From Prevotella sp. (GTDB lineage Bacteria > Bacteroidota > Bacteroidia > Bacteroidales > Bacteroidaceae), in contig JAFUFD010000086.1 of the NCBI GenBank assembly GCA_017470055.1, positions 1 to 40,303 on the forward strand: a DNA stretch of 40,303 nt, in the 5' to 3' direction. Below are positions 7,670 through 15,296 of the stretch, in pieces; positions within the stretch are counted from its first letter, which is position 1; every line of letters begins with the position of its first letter. The translations under genes were made by a program, and so were the position numbers. Below the pieces are notes generated by a model, which saw only the letters and a list, made by a program, of their open reading frames with translations, was not told the DNA's origin and did not search any database.

Positions 7670-7846
7670 ATGGCTAAAGTAAGAGTGGTGAACATGTTCA
7701 TTGACAAGAACGACCACAAGACCAAGTACAAGAACGGTACCATCCTTGAGATTAGTGACGAGACCAGAGTCAAGGACCTTATAGACCGCAATCTCTGCAA
7801 GAATTATTCCGGCAACAAGGAGGCGGATATCACCCTAATCCAATAG
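7670..7846 (+). CDS. Small conserved phage protein of unknown function
   Basis: A 58-residue ORF from the ATG at 7670, 12 bp after the capsid stop and 3 bp before the amidase ATG. The product begins MAKVRVVNMFIDKNDHKTKY and continues with NGTILEISDETRVKDLIDRN. It reads like a small beta-rich head or connector accessory protein (KVRV..F.DK..H..YK.G resembles small proteins next to capsid genes in many tailed phages). It keeps the reading density of the operon, with no overlap with another frame. No function can be assigned from the sequence. Confidence 0.7.
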   Translation: MAKVRVVNMFIDKNDHKTKYKNGTILEISDETRVKDLIDRNLCKNYSGNKEADITLIQ

Positions 7847-7849
7847 TAG

Positions 7850-8314
7850 ATGGCACAGTTACGATATCTTGTGATCCACTGTACCGCAACCCCGGAGGGA
7901 CGTGAGGTGACCGGTGCCGACATCCGGCACTGGCACTGCGACCCCAAGCCGAAAGGCAACGGGTGGAGACAGGTCGGCTATACGGACATCTTCCACCTCA
8001 ACGGAGGCGTTGAGCGCCTTGTCGCCAACAACGAGGACGCCAATGTCGACCCGTGGGAGATCACCAACGGGGCTGCCGGGTACAACAGTGTCAGCCGTCA
8101 TGTCGTGTACGTGGGCGGTCTCGCAAAGGACGGGAAGACTCCCAAGGACACCCGTACCCTGGAGCAACGCAAGGCGATGGAGAGATACGTCAAGAGTTTC
8201 CACCGGAAGTTCCCCGATATCCCCATCATCGGTCATCGTGACCTGCCTGGCGTGACAAAGGCATGCCCTTCCTTCGATGTGGCGCAGTGGCTGAGAGAGA
8301 TCGGAGTCAAATAA
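7850..8314 (+). CDS. N-acetylmuramoyl-L-alanine amidase (T7 lysozyme-like endolysin)
   Basis: This 154-residue type-2 amidase cleaves the amide bond between muramic acid and the stem peptide. Zinc ligands match T7 lysozyme: His10 (LVIHCTAT), His129 (IIGHRDL) and Cys139 (ACPSFDV). The catalytic Tyr and Lys equivalents are Tyr44 (QVGYTD) and Lys137 (VTKAC). There is no signal peptide or membrane segment, so a separate release mechanism is needed, and the next gene encodes a membrane protein. The length is that of a bare catalytic domain without a cell-wall-binding module. The location between head and tail genes is common in Bacteroidetes Mu-like phages. Confidence 0.92.
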   Translation: MAQLRYLVIHCTATPEGREVTGADIRHWHCDPKPKGNGWRQVGYTDIFHLNGGVERLVANNEDANVDPWEITNGAAGYNSVSRHVVYVGGLAKDGKTPKDTRTLEQRKAMERYVKSFHRKFPDIPIIGHRDLPGVTKACPSFDVAQWLREIGVK

Positions 8315-8323
8315 CCCTGATAT

Positions 8324-8818
8324 ATGGCAATGGTAGACGCAATACTTCTGATATTGCAATGGGCAGTACCCGGTGGCATCGGTGGCACCATAGTCTGGCT
8401 AGTAGACCGTAAGGGACGTAAGGCTGAGACGGCGAAGAAGGTGCATGACGCCTATCGTGCCATGTATGAGGAGGTGTCACAGGACTTGGAAAAACAACGT
8501 GAGCAATATGAGAGACTTTACAAAGAACTTGAGGACAACCGCAAGGACTACCTGCGGCTCAACAGGTCGGTCAACCGCCTGTCGAGAGCCGTCGAGGCTA
8601 TCCAGTTTTGTCCTTATCGCACTAATTGCCCTGTCCGCCGTGAGTTGCGGCTCAGCGAGGAGAGTGGAGGCACAGTCAGAGACGGTAAGAGCCGCAAGTC
8701 TGCAGCAGGTCACCGGCGCAAAGGTGACGGTGACAAGCGAGACGGAACCGTCGACGACAGAGACAGCGGCACTGACTCTCCCGGAGGAGAGGATATCGAT
8801 GCTTCCGGAGGAGGCTGA
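8324..8818 (+). CDS. Membrane-anchored coiled-coil lysis protein (i-spanin or holin-like)
   Basis: This 164-residue protein has one N-terminal membrane segment (residues about 5-27, ILLILQWAVPGGIGGTIVWL) followed by basic residues and a long coiled coil (VSQDLEKQREQYERLYKEL, continuing to about residue 85). That is the layout of an inner-membrane spanin subunit; a holin-like role is the alternative. A CPYRTNCPVRREL segment at about 97-109 gives two Cys-Pro motifs. The last 50 residues are Gly/Asp/Arg/Ser-rich and overlap another frame that encodes a lipoprotein, so this tail is probably overprinted. It lies 9 bp after the endolysin, as in lysis cassettes. Confidence 0.65.
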   Translation: MAMVDAILLILQWAVPGGIGGTIVWLVDRKGRKAETAKKVHDAYRAMYEEVSQDLEKQREQYERLYKELEDNRKDYLRLNRSVNRLSRAVEAIQFCPYRTNCPVRRELRLSEESGGTVRDGKSRKSAAGHRRKGDGDKRDGTVDDRDSGTDSPGGEDIDASGGG

Positions 8819-9149
8819 GTATAGTGCCTCCATGAATGATATCCGCGTGTCGGTCAAGAGAATCGGCAAAGACTCCCTCATGGTGTCAGCGCAAGGAGTC
8901 AGACAACCCAAGCAGAAAATTCTTGTAGCCGCTGACCTCTCCTCCCGGTCGGAGGTCAAGGACACATCGAAGATGCGAGCGGAGGGGTCTCCGGCGGAGT
9001 TTTACCGTACCCGGGACTATCAGCCAAGGGGACAGCCTTCAGGCAAGATGACCATAGAGAGTATCACAATATGCGTCATTGCCATACTTCTCATCGCATT
9101 GATAGCATACGAGTATAACCAAAGAAGCAAAAAAGACAAAGATGGATAA
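8508..9149 (+). CDS. Overlapping lipoprotein with C-terminal membrane segment (u-spanin-like)
   Basis: The frame is offset by +1 from the preceding gene. It encodes a hydrophobic stretch ending in a lipobox (FVLIALIALSAVSC; Cys codon 8646-8648), about 140 mostly hydrophilic residues rich in Thr/Ser/Glu, and a C-terminal membrane helix (ITICVIAILLIALIAYEY) with a basic end. Lipid anchor at one end and inner-membrane helix at the other is the architecture of unimolecular spanins such as T1 gp11, which join outer and inner membranes at lysis. The start is uncertain. The ATG at 8508 gives an unusually long 30-residue n-region, and no ATG, GTG or TTG lies closer. The tail tube gene overlaps its end by 8 bases. 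Confidence 0.7.
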   Translation: MRDFTKNLRTTARTTCGSTGRSTACREPSRLSSFVLIALIALSAVSCGSARRVEAQSETVRAASLQQVTGAKVTVTSETEPSTTETAALTLPEERISMLPEEAEYSASMNDIRVSVKRIGKDSLMVSAQGVRQPKQKILVAADLSSRSEVKDTSKMRAEGSPAEFYRTRDYQPRGQPSGKMTIESITICVIAILLIALIAYEYNQRSKKDKDG

Positions 9150-9648
9150 GAATTTTATTTACGGTATAGGTAAGGTCACCATTGGCGAGAGCGAGGTGGG
9201 CTACATCGAGAAAGACTCTTTCGACCTGGGCGGCACCGCGGGTGAGACCGTGGACATCAACGCCGAGCAGGTGCCTGGAGCCCCAGTACTCCAACTGGTT
9301 CAGAAGAACGGCACGATAGCGCCGACCTTCAACCTCATCCAACTCAACCTTGATAATATCAAGAACGTGCTGGGAGGAAAGATCGAGGGTAAAAAGTGGC
9401 TGGCTCCCTCCGAACTGATCAATATCCAGGACAAAGTCAAGATCGAGACTGTCTCTGGTGCTGTGATTGATATCAAGAAAGCGTCAGTGACAGCCAACCT
9501 CACAGGTAAACTGGCTCTCACAGAGACGGCAAAGATCGGCGTCACGCTGAAAGTCCTGATTCCTGACGATAAGAGCAATCCTTTCAGTATCGACTTCACG
9601 GAAAATGGAAGCGGTAGTCAGGAGGAAAGCGTGGTTCCTGAGGGCTAA
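9142..9648 (+). CDS. Major tail tube protein
   Basis: The 168-residue product is beta-rich (GIGKVTIGESEVGYIEKDSF, APVLQLVQKNGTIAPTFNLI, KLALTETAKIGVTLKVLIPD), the profile of tail tube proteins. The gene sits directly before the frameshifting chaperone pair and tape measure gene, as in other siphophages. No sheath gene is present, so the tail should be non-contractile. The start at 9142 overlaps the lipoprotein gene by 8 bases. The C-terminal tail (GSGSQEESVVPEG) resembles that of the capsid protein (HQEVIPEG). Confidence 0.75.
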   Translation: MDKNFIYGIGKVTIGESEVGYIEKDSFDLGGTAGETVDINAEQVPGAPVLQLVQKNGTIAPTFNLIQLNLDNIKNVLGGKIEGKKWLAPSELINIQDKVKIETVSGAVIDIKKASVTANLTGKLALTETAKIGVTLKVLIPDDKSNPFSIDFTENGSGSQEESVVPEG

Positions 9649-9660
9649 ACCATATCAGAT

Positions 9661-10152
9661 ATGGATGATTTGAAGAAACGGCTCATACAGATAGAGGCGG
9701 GGGAGGCACTACTTGACTCTGGTGTCTCCTTCCCTTTGAGATCCTTAAAAATACCTTTCAAGAAGAGACCGCTGGTCATCAGACTCACAGCCAAGCGTCC
9801 CCGCCTCTCTGTGCAGATCAGGATCGCGAGGATATATCTCAGGATGGGGGTCAAGGCGAAGGATATCCTCGCCTTCTCAAAAGAGGAGGACATGAGGTTC
9901 CTCGCAGAGCACGGAAAGGATATCTCGCTGATGGCGGCTATGTCGGTATGCTGCACATCACTGAGATGCCGGCTTTTCAGTCGTCCCCTCGCCTGGATCA
10001 TCAGACACTACGTGGCGGATGAGCACATCCAGTTTATCTTCAGCAAGTTTATCCTGCTAATAGGTACCAAGCGTTTTACGAGTTTTATCAGATCGGTGGA
10101 GACGGCAAATCCGGTAGCACCGAGACTGAGCCACAAGGGAAAGAGGAGTTAA
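9661..10152 (+). CDS. Tail assembly chaperone, gpG-like
   Basis: This 163-residue, strongly basic protein lies between tail tube and tape measure genes, the position of lambda G. Similarity to lambda G is positional; the sequence is otherwise unfamiliar (KIPFKKRPLVIRLTAKRPRL, then ILAFSKEEDMRFLAEHGKDI). The frame ends PRLSHKGKRS with stop at 10150-10152. The codons AAG GGA AAG near the end contain the slippery heptamer G GGA AAG in frame. The next frame (-1) is open to the tape measure start. The protein should therefore be made in two forms that bind tape measure protein and recruit tail tube subunits. Confidence 0.75.
   Translation: MDDLKKRLIQIEAGEALLDSGVSFPLRSLKIPFKKRPLVIRLTAKRPRLSVQIRIARIYLRMGVKAKDILAFSKEEDMRFLAEHGKDISLMAAMSVCCTSLRCRLFSRPLAWIIRHYVADEHIQFIFSKFILLIGTKRFTSFIRSVETANPVAPRLSHKGKRS
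10137..10143 (+). promoter_or_regulatory. Programmed -1 frameshift heptamer GGGAAAG
   Basis: The sequence G GGA AAG is in the proper register (AAG|GGA|AAG) nine codons... specifically two codons before the AGG AGT TAA end of the gpG-like gene. It is the same heptamer used in the lambda G/GT gene pair. Slippage leads into a frame open to 10391 that ends on the tape measure start codon. Confidence 0.88.
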
Positions 10153-10391
10153 CGAGCGAGTATGAGGGCTCCCATAGCCTCTTCGGTTTCATCTGGCAGA
10201 TCGTCAGTGAGACAGGCTGGAGTATCCAGTATGTCCTAGACAAGGTAAACTACCAGACACTGGTGATGATGGTGTCGGACGCTCCCCATTACAGGAGCAG
10301 CAGTGACAGGAAGGAAGAGCCGGAAACCACCACACAGGAACAGGGAGAGTCAGACGACCCTGTCCTGAGATTTTTTCAAAGCAAACTATAA
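10143..10391 (+). CDS. Tail assembly chaperone frameshift extension (GT product)
   Basis: This frame has no independent start and is reached by a -1 slip at GGGAAAG. Joining 9661-10143 to 10143-10391 gives 161 plus 82 residues, a 243-residue GT-like protein. The added part begins EELTSEYEGSHSLFGFIWQI and continues WSIQYVLDKVNYQTLVMMVS, a helical T domain that in lambda contacts the tail tube protein. It ends in an acidic tail and FFQSKL. The stop overlaps the tape measure ATG by one base (TAATG). Confidence 0.85.
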   Translation, partial: EELTSEYEGSHSLFGFIWQIVSETGWSIQYVLDKVNYQTLVMMVSDAPHYRSSSDRKEEPETTTQEQGESDDPVLRFFQSKL

Positions 10392-13300
10392 TGAAACCCG
10401 TAGAGATCGAATTTCTTATGCGCGGCAACCTCCACAGGGGGCTAGGCCAGGCACAGCAGCAGGCAGTCCAACTTGACGGCATCCTGAGGCGTGTCGGAGC
10501 CACTGTCGGTATCGCGTTCGGTACCGCACAGGCTGTGGACTTCGCCCATAAGATCATGGATGTCCGCGGGGAGATGGAGAGCCTGCAGATGTCCTTTGAG
10601 ACACTGGCGGGTGCCTCCAAGGGTAACAAACTATTCAGCGACATCAAGGAGTTCGCAACCAATACCCCGATGATGATGCAGGATCTCGCCAAGGGGGCGC
10701 AGACCCTACTTGCCTTCAACACGGAGGCGGAGAACGTGATGCCCATCCTCCGCCAGATAGGAGATATCTCCATGGGCGACGCCCAGAAGTTCAACTCCCT
10801 CGTGCTTGCCTTCTCGCAGATGTCGTCGACGGGCAAACTCATGGGGCAGGATCTCCTTCAGATGATCAACGCAGGCTTCAACCCGCTTGTGGTCATCTCA
10901 GAGAAGACCGGCAAGTCCATGGAGAGACTGAAAGACGACATGTCGAAGGGCAAGATCACCGTCGATATGGTCGCTGACGCATTTGCCACCGCCACCGCTG
11001 AGGGCGGTAAGTTCCACGGGATGCTGGAGAAACAGTCAAAGGGAGTCCAGGGCGCGATGAGCAACCTGCAGGGCGCATGGGAGAATTCCTTGAACGATAT
11101 CGGCGAGAAGACCCAGGGGGTGATGATGGACGGCATAGAACTCGCCACCCTCCTCGTGAAGAACTACGAGCAGGTTCTTGACGTGCTGGCGGGAATCGCC
11201 GTCGCCTATGGCACCTATAAGGCAGCCTTGATGGCATGTGTCACCATCGAGAAGGCGCGCAACATGGCGGATATGATCCGGCTGGTGATGATGTACCGCA
11301 AGGAGATGGGACTATTGACAGCAGCCCAGAAGGCGTTTAACCTCGCTGCGCTCAGGAATCCCTATGTCATGATAGCGGCAGCCCTTGCCGGGGCAGCAGT
11401 AGCCGTCTATAAACTTGCCACCGCAGACAATGCGGCGGAGGCGGCTCAGAAAGACCTTAACAAGACTGTTGAGAAGGGTGCTAAAGCCTTGAACGACCAT
11501 CAGGAGGAACTTGACCGCCTTACCAGTACGGCTAATGACGAGGCTGCGAGCACTACAGCGCGTAGTGACGCTATGCAGCAACTGATTGACAAATACCCTA
11601 ATATCATCAAGAAATACATCGATGAGAAGGGACATCTGAAAGACATACTCCAACTGAAGCACGAGATTGCCATGTTGGACGGGAGTGAGACAGCCAAGAG
11701 CCTTGCGGAGAAAAGGGAAAAGGCACAAAGATACCTTACCCTCTATAAAAGGAGATTCCAAGGTCTGTCACAAGAGGAGTGGACAGAGTACTCCAGACTG
11801 AAGAAAGAGGTTTGGGATCAGCAGGGATTCTGGACGAAGGCTGGCTATGGCTGGGGAGATGACAAGTTTGTCAGAGACTTCTATCAAGGGCAACTCCCCG
11901 GGCTCAAGAAGGCGGCAGCCCGTGCCAATACCGAGAATGTCCTTCGTGAGTTCAATTTCGGGCTTACGGAGAAAACGGATCAGGAACTGGAGGCAATGCT
12001 GAAGGTCGCCAGGTCATCACTGGACAGACTCAACCAGAAAACCATAGCGGCAAAGGATGCCCTGACCAATGACTACCTTACGGAGGGTGACTGGATGGAG
12101 CGTATTAGTACCATCAGCGGCATCCTCGACAAGAGGCATCCTAAGAAACCAGAGACACCCGCCAAGCCAACCAAAGGAAAGACCGCCCTGGAGACAGAGA
12201 CAGAGCGTAAGCAGAAAGAGGCTGACGCCCAGGTTGAACTTGACAAATATACACGTAACATGGTCCTCGCCACCCGACAGTCTGAGTTGGAGATCAGACA
12301 GTCACGCCTTGACGCACAGGAGGAGGGTCTTACCAAGGAGGTGGAGCAGATCAGGATCAACTACGACAAACTGCAACTTGCCAACGAGCAGCGCAGGGAG
12401 CAGATGGTCGAGCAGATGAAAGCCGCTGAGCGTAAGCAGTGGGAGAAAGACACCCCCAATGCGGCAAAGGAAGGCAAGGTGTTCACCTCCAGGATAACCG
12501 CTGATGACTTGACTGCCGAGCAGAAGAGAATCCTCAGCGAGTATGAGAAAGCAGCGGAGCAGTACAAGGAGTCAGCCACCGCCTCTGCGGTGAAGGATAT
12601 CACCAGCCAATATATCAGGGACTATGGTGACTATCAGCAGCAGCGTGAGTTGATTATCCGTGAGGGTAATGAGAAGATATCCCGCCTGATGCGTGACTAC
12701 GAGCAGGCGGAGGATGCCAATGTAAGGACTGCCATCCGTATGCAGGCTAACGGTGCCCGTAAGGAGATGGAGAAAGGAATATCCGAACTGGACTTCAAGC
12801 ACCTGAAGGACTCCATTGACTGGGAGACAGTCTTCAATGACATCGATAAGGTCTCCACAGGATATCTGCAGGATCTCAAGACCAAGTTGAAGACAGCACT
12901 GGACACCAAGGATATCACAGCGGAGAATGCCAAGGTCCTGTCGGAGAAAATCCGTGAGATAGAGGACCGTATCACAGTCAGGACCGATTTCCTTACCCAG
13001 TTGCTTCCGGGACTCAGGGAGCGCAAGCGTCTGACAGAGGAGGCGGCACAGGCAGAGGACGCATACAGGAAAGCCATTGCCAAGGAGGGTGATGCGATGA
13101 ATAAGGTCATCGCCACCAAGAAGGAGATTAAGGCTGCCCTTGACAGTGTCGATATCCGTGATGCCCTCGGTCAGAGAATAACTATTGAACTGGAGGCTAT
13201 CAGTGAGGAGAACAAAGAGAATCTCCTTCAAAACATAGACAAGGGCTCGGAACTGTACAAAGCCCTCCTGAGACTCTTTGAGAACCTCGCCGAGGACAAT

Positions 13301-14809
13301 GAGGACCTGAAAGAGACCCAGGCTACGACACAATCCAGAAAAGCCCGTGCGGAGACAGTCAATGACAGTCTGTTGAGACTAAAAGGCGGCTGGTCAGATT
13401 GGTTCAACACAGGTGATGGTACCTTTACGGAGATATTCCAAAGTGTCAACCAGAATGTCCAGTCACTAAACGACCTGGCAGATACCTTGGGGGTTGCCGA
13501 TACGGACTTCGGAAGGTTTGTTGGTGACTTCGCTGAGTCATCGCAGCATTTTACCGATGCGATATCCAAGTTGGCAAGCGGTGATGTGATCGGCGCTCTC
13601 GACAGCGTTATCAACGGTTTCGCCTCCCTTGGAGAGGCTATCGGCGGTGTCTTCGGGTTAGGAGGCGCGGACTACAGCGCCTACAATGCGATGAAGGAGA
13701 GATTCGACGCGCTCAATGAGGTGTGGGATGAGATCCTGCAGAAGAAGCGCTCATATATCAGCCTAAGTTGGGGAATTGAGGCACAGAGGGCTGGTGACGA
13801 GGCTTTGGCTCTGCTTGACACGGAGCGCAGGATGAATGCCCTTCTCGGTGAGCAGCGTCTTGACTCTGGCTCAAGTACCGGGAGCCATTCTATCTGGTAC
13901 AGGATGTGGAAGGGCTCGTACAAAGGCGATATCACCAACGACAAGGGAGTGACTAATGACGGGCAGAGGCGTGGCGGCATCATGTGGAGGGATGTCAATG
14001 AGGCCGTCATGCGCGGACTCTCCTCCGCAGGGCTTGGCAACGTGGACTTCTATGGCATGGGCGACATGCTCAATATGACTGGGGAGCAGTTGGAGTGGAT
14101 CCGCGAGAACTATACCGGTCTATGGGTTGCCATGGACGGAGAGTTCCGTGAGTGCCTTGAGAATATCATCCAGTATGGGGAGACAGAGTCAGAGATACTG
14201 GAGCGGATCCGCACGCAGGTGCTTGGGACCTCCTTTGACTCCATGTTTGACAACTGGATGCAGAATCTCCAGAACATAAAGGACGGGACGGACTCGGTCA
14301 CAGAGGCTATAGAGGAGGACTTTGAGGAGATGATGAATGTCTCCGCCATCAAGTCTATTATGGGTGAGACCTATAAAAAGCGCATGAGGGAATGGTATGA
14401 CCAGTGGTATGCGTCTTGGGAGGAGGGGAAAGGGCTCAACCAGTCTGAGATCGCCCGCCTCAAGGAAGGCTACATGAATATTACCAATGACGCGATGAGG
14501 GAACTGGAGGCTCTCCGTGAGGCAGGCATCCTGCAGGACATGGAGCAGGCATACAGCCAGTCCGGTCGATCCGGCTCCTTCAACGCTATGTCACAGGAGC
14601 AGGGTACGAAACTGGAGGGGATGTTCACGTCAGGGCTTCGTCACTGGGTATCCATTGATGAGGAGACGGAATCGGTTGTGTCAGTCCTTGGTGACGCTAT
14701 TGACAAACTGGAGGAGATTGCCGATAACACCAAGGAGAGCAAGGGACTCCAGAAGGATATTAAGGAACTAATTGACAAAATCATTAGGGACGGCATAAAG
14801 ATGAAATGA
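10391..14809 (+). CDS. Tail tape measure protein
   Basis: This 1472-residue protein sets tail length and helps DNA entry. The N-terminal tape-measure domain (residues about 60-230) is clear: MSFETLAGASKGNKLFSDI, LAKGAQTLLAFNTEAENV, GQDLLQMINAGFNPLVVI, with a typical LQGAWENSLNDIGEK end. Hydrophobic segments follow at about 270-345 (VLDVLAGIAVAYGTYKAALM and YVMIAAALAGAAVAVYKLA). The centre is long, charged coiled coil. A Gly-rich hydrophobic patch (SLGEAIGGVFGLGGADYS) occurs near 1080-1100. By the usual relation of about 0.15 nm per residue, the tail would be around 220 nm. The start overlaps the GT stop by one base. Confidence 0.93.
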   Translation: MKPVEIEFLMRGNLHRGLGQAQQQAVQLDGILRRVGATVGIAFGTAQAVDFAHKIMDVRGEMESLQMSFETLAGASKGNKLFSDIKEFATNTPMMMQDLAKGAQTLLAFNTEAENVMPILRQIGDISMGDAQKFNSLVLAFSQMSSTGKLMGQDLLQMINAGFNPLVVISEKTGKSMERLKDDMSKGKITVDMVADAFATATAEGGKFHGMLEKQSKGVQGAMSNLQGAWENSLNDIGEKTQGVMMDGIELATLLVKNYEQVLDVLAGIAVAYGTYKAALMACVTIEKARNMADMIRLVMMYRKEMGLLTAAQKAFNLAALRNPYVMIAAALAGAAVAVYKLATADNAAEAAQKDLNKTVEKGAKALNDHQEELDRLTSTANDEAASTTARSDAMQQLIDKYPNIIKKYIDEKGHLKDILQLKHEIAMLDGSETAKSLAEKREKAQRYLTLYKRRFQGLSQEEWTEYSRLKKEVWDQQGFWTKAGYGWGDDKFVRDFYQGQLPGLKKAAARANTENVLREFNFGLTEKTDQELEAMLKVARSSLDRLNQKTIAAKDALTNDYLTEGDWMERISTISGILDKRHPKKPETPAKPTKGKTALETETERKQKEADAQVELDKYTRNMVLATRQSELEIRQSRLDAQEEGLTKEVEQIRINYDKLQLANEQRREQMVEQMKAAERKQWEKDTPNAAKEGKVFTSRITADDLTAEQKRILSEYEKAAEQYKESATASAVKDITSQYIRDYGDYQQQRELIIREGNEKISRLMRDYEQAEDANVRTAIRMQANGARKEMEKGISELDFKHLKDSIDWETVFNDIDKVSTGYLQDLKTKLKTALDTKDITAENAKVLSEKIREIEDRITVRTDFLTQLLPGLRERKRLTEEAAQAEDAYRKAIAKEGDAMNKVIATKKEIKAALDSVDIRDALGQRITIELEAISEENKENLLQNIDKGSELYKALLRLFENLAEDNEDLKETQATTQSRKARAETVNDSLLRLKGGWSDWFNTGDGTFTEIFQSVNQNVQSLNDLADTLGVADTDFGRFVGDFAESSQHFTDAISKLASGDVIGALDSVINGFASLGEAIGGVFGLGGADYSAYNAMKERFDALNEVWDEILQKKRSYISLSWGIEAQRAGDEALALLDTERRMNALLGEQRLDSGSSTGSHSIWYRMWKGSYKGDITNDKGVTNDGQRRGGIMWRDVNEAVMRGLSSAGLGNVDFYGMGDMLNMTGEQLEWIRENYTGLWVAMDGEFRECLENIIQYGETESEILERIRTQVLGTSFDSMFDNWMQNLQNIKDGTDSVTEAIEEDFEEMMNVSAIKSIMGETYKKRMREWYDQWYASWEEGKGLNQSEIARLKEGYMNITNDAMRELEALREAGILQDMEQAYSQSGRSGSFNAMSQEQGTKLEGMFTSGLRHWVSIDEETESVVSVLGDAIDKLEEIADNTKESKGLQKDIKELIDKIIRDGIKMK

Positions 14810-14810
14810 T

Positions 14811-15278
14811 ATGGACGGGATACTAGCAGGACAAGTAATAGTCAACGACAAGGACATCTGGACCTCTTACGGTGTGTTCCTGGCAGAGGAAAGCGAGGGA
14901 GGCATGGATAATCTCTCTGCCATACTTACGCCATCACCCACCAAAGAGCATACCGCTGTCAATATCAGGGAGCAGAACGGTGAGAAGCATTCCTCCACGC
15001 TGACAGTGGCTAATGAGGCGCGCGACGTGACACTCCACTTCGCCCTGTACGCTCCGTCAAAGGCGGAGTGGTTCCGCAGGTACATCGCCTTTATCAATTT
15101 CCTGAAGACTGGGGAGAACGGGTGGCTCAACATCAGTTTCCCAAGTATCTCCATCACGATGAGAGTGTACTATCAGAGTGTCCAGGACAAACTCAAACCG
15201 CTCTCATATCTGTGGAATGAGGGCATGCATGCCGGACGCTTCAAGGTCAAGTTCCGCGAGCCAAACCCCATTATATAA
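14811..15278 (+). CDS. Distal tail (Dit)-like protein
   Basis: A 155-residue protein whose ATG lies one base after the tape measure stop. Gene order (tape measure, this gene, large tail-tip protein) is that of Dit in siphophages, the ring linking tail tube to the tip. The sequence has a Dit-like start (VNDKDIWTSYGVFLAEES), then a central beta-rich part with VTLHFALYAPSKAEWFRRYI and a W/F/Y-rich end (YQSVQDKLKPLSYLWNEG, AGRFKVKFREPNPII). The assignment rests on order, size and general character, not on a diagnostic motif. Confidence 0.65.
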   Translation: MDGILAGQVIVNDKDIWTSYGVFLAEESEGGMDNLSAILTPSPTKEHTAVNIREQNGEKHSSTLTVANEARDVTLHFALYAPSKAEWFRRYIAFINFLKTGENGWLNISFPSISITMRVYYQSVQDKLKPLSYLWNEGMHAGRFKVKFREPNPII

Positions 15279-15296
15279 CGTTTGAATACTGATTGA

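Noticed and set aside
9948-10022. Start of the T frame at an ATG upstream of the slippery site
   Set aside because: The frame is closed by a TGA at 10020; the T frame is continuous only after that and overlaps the gpG-like end, fitting frameshift entry.
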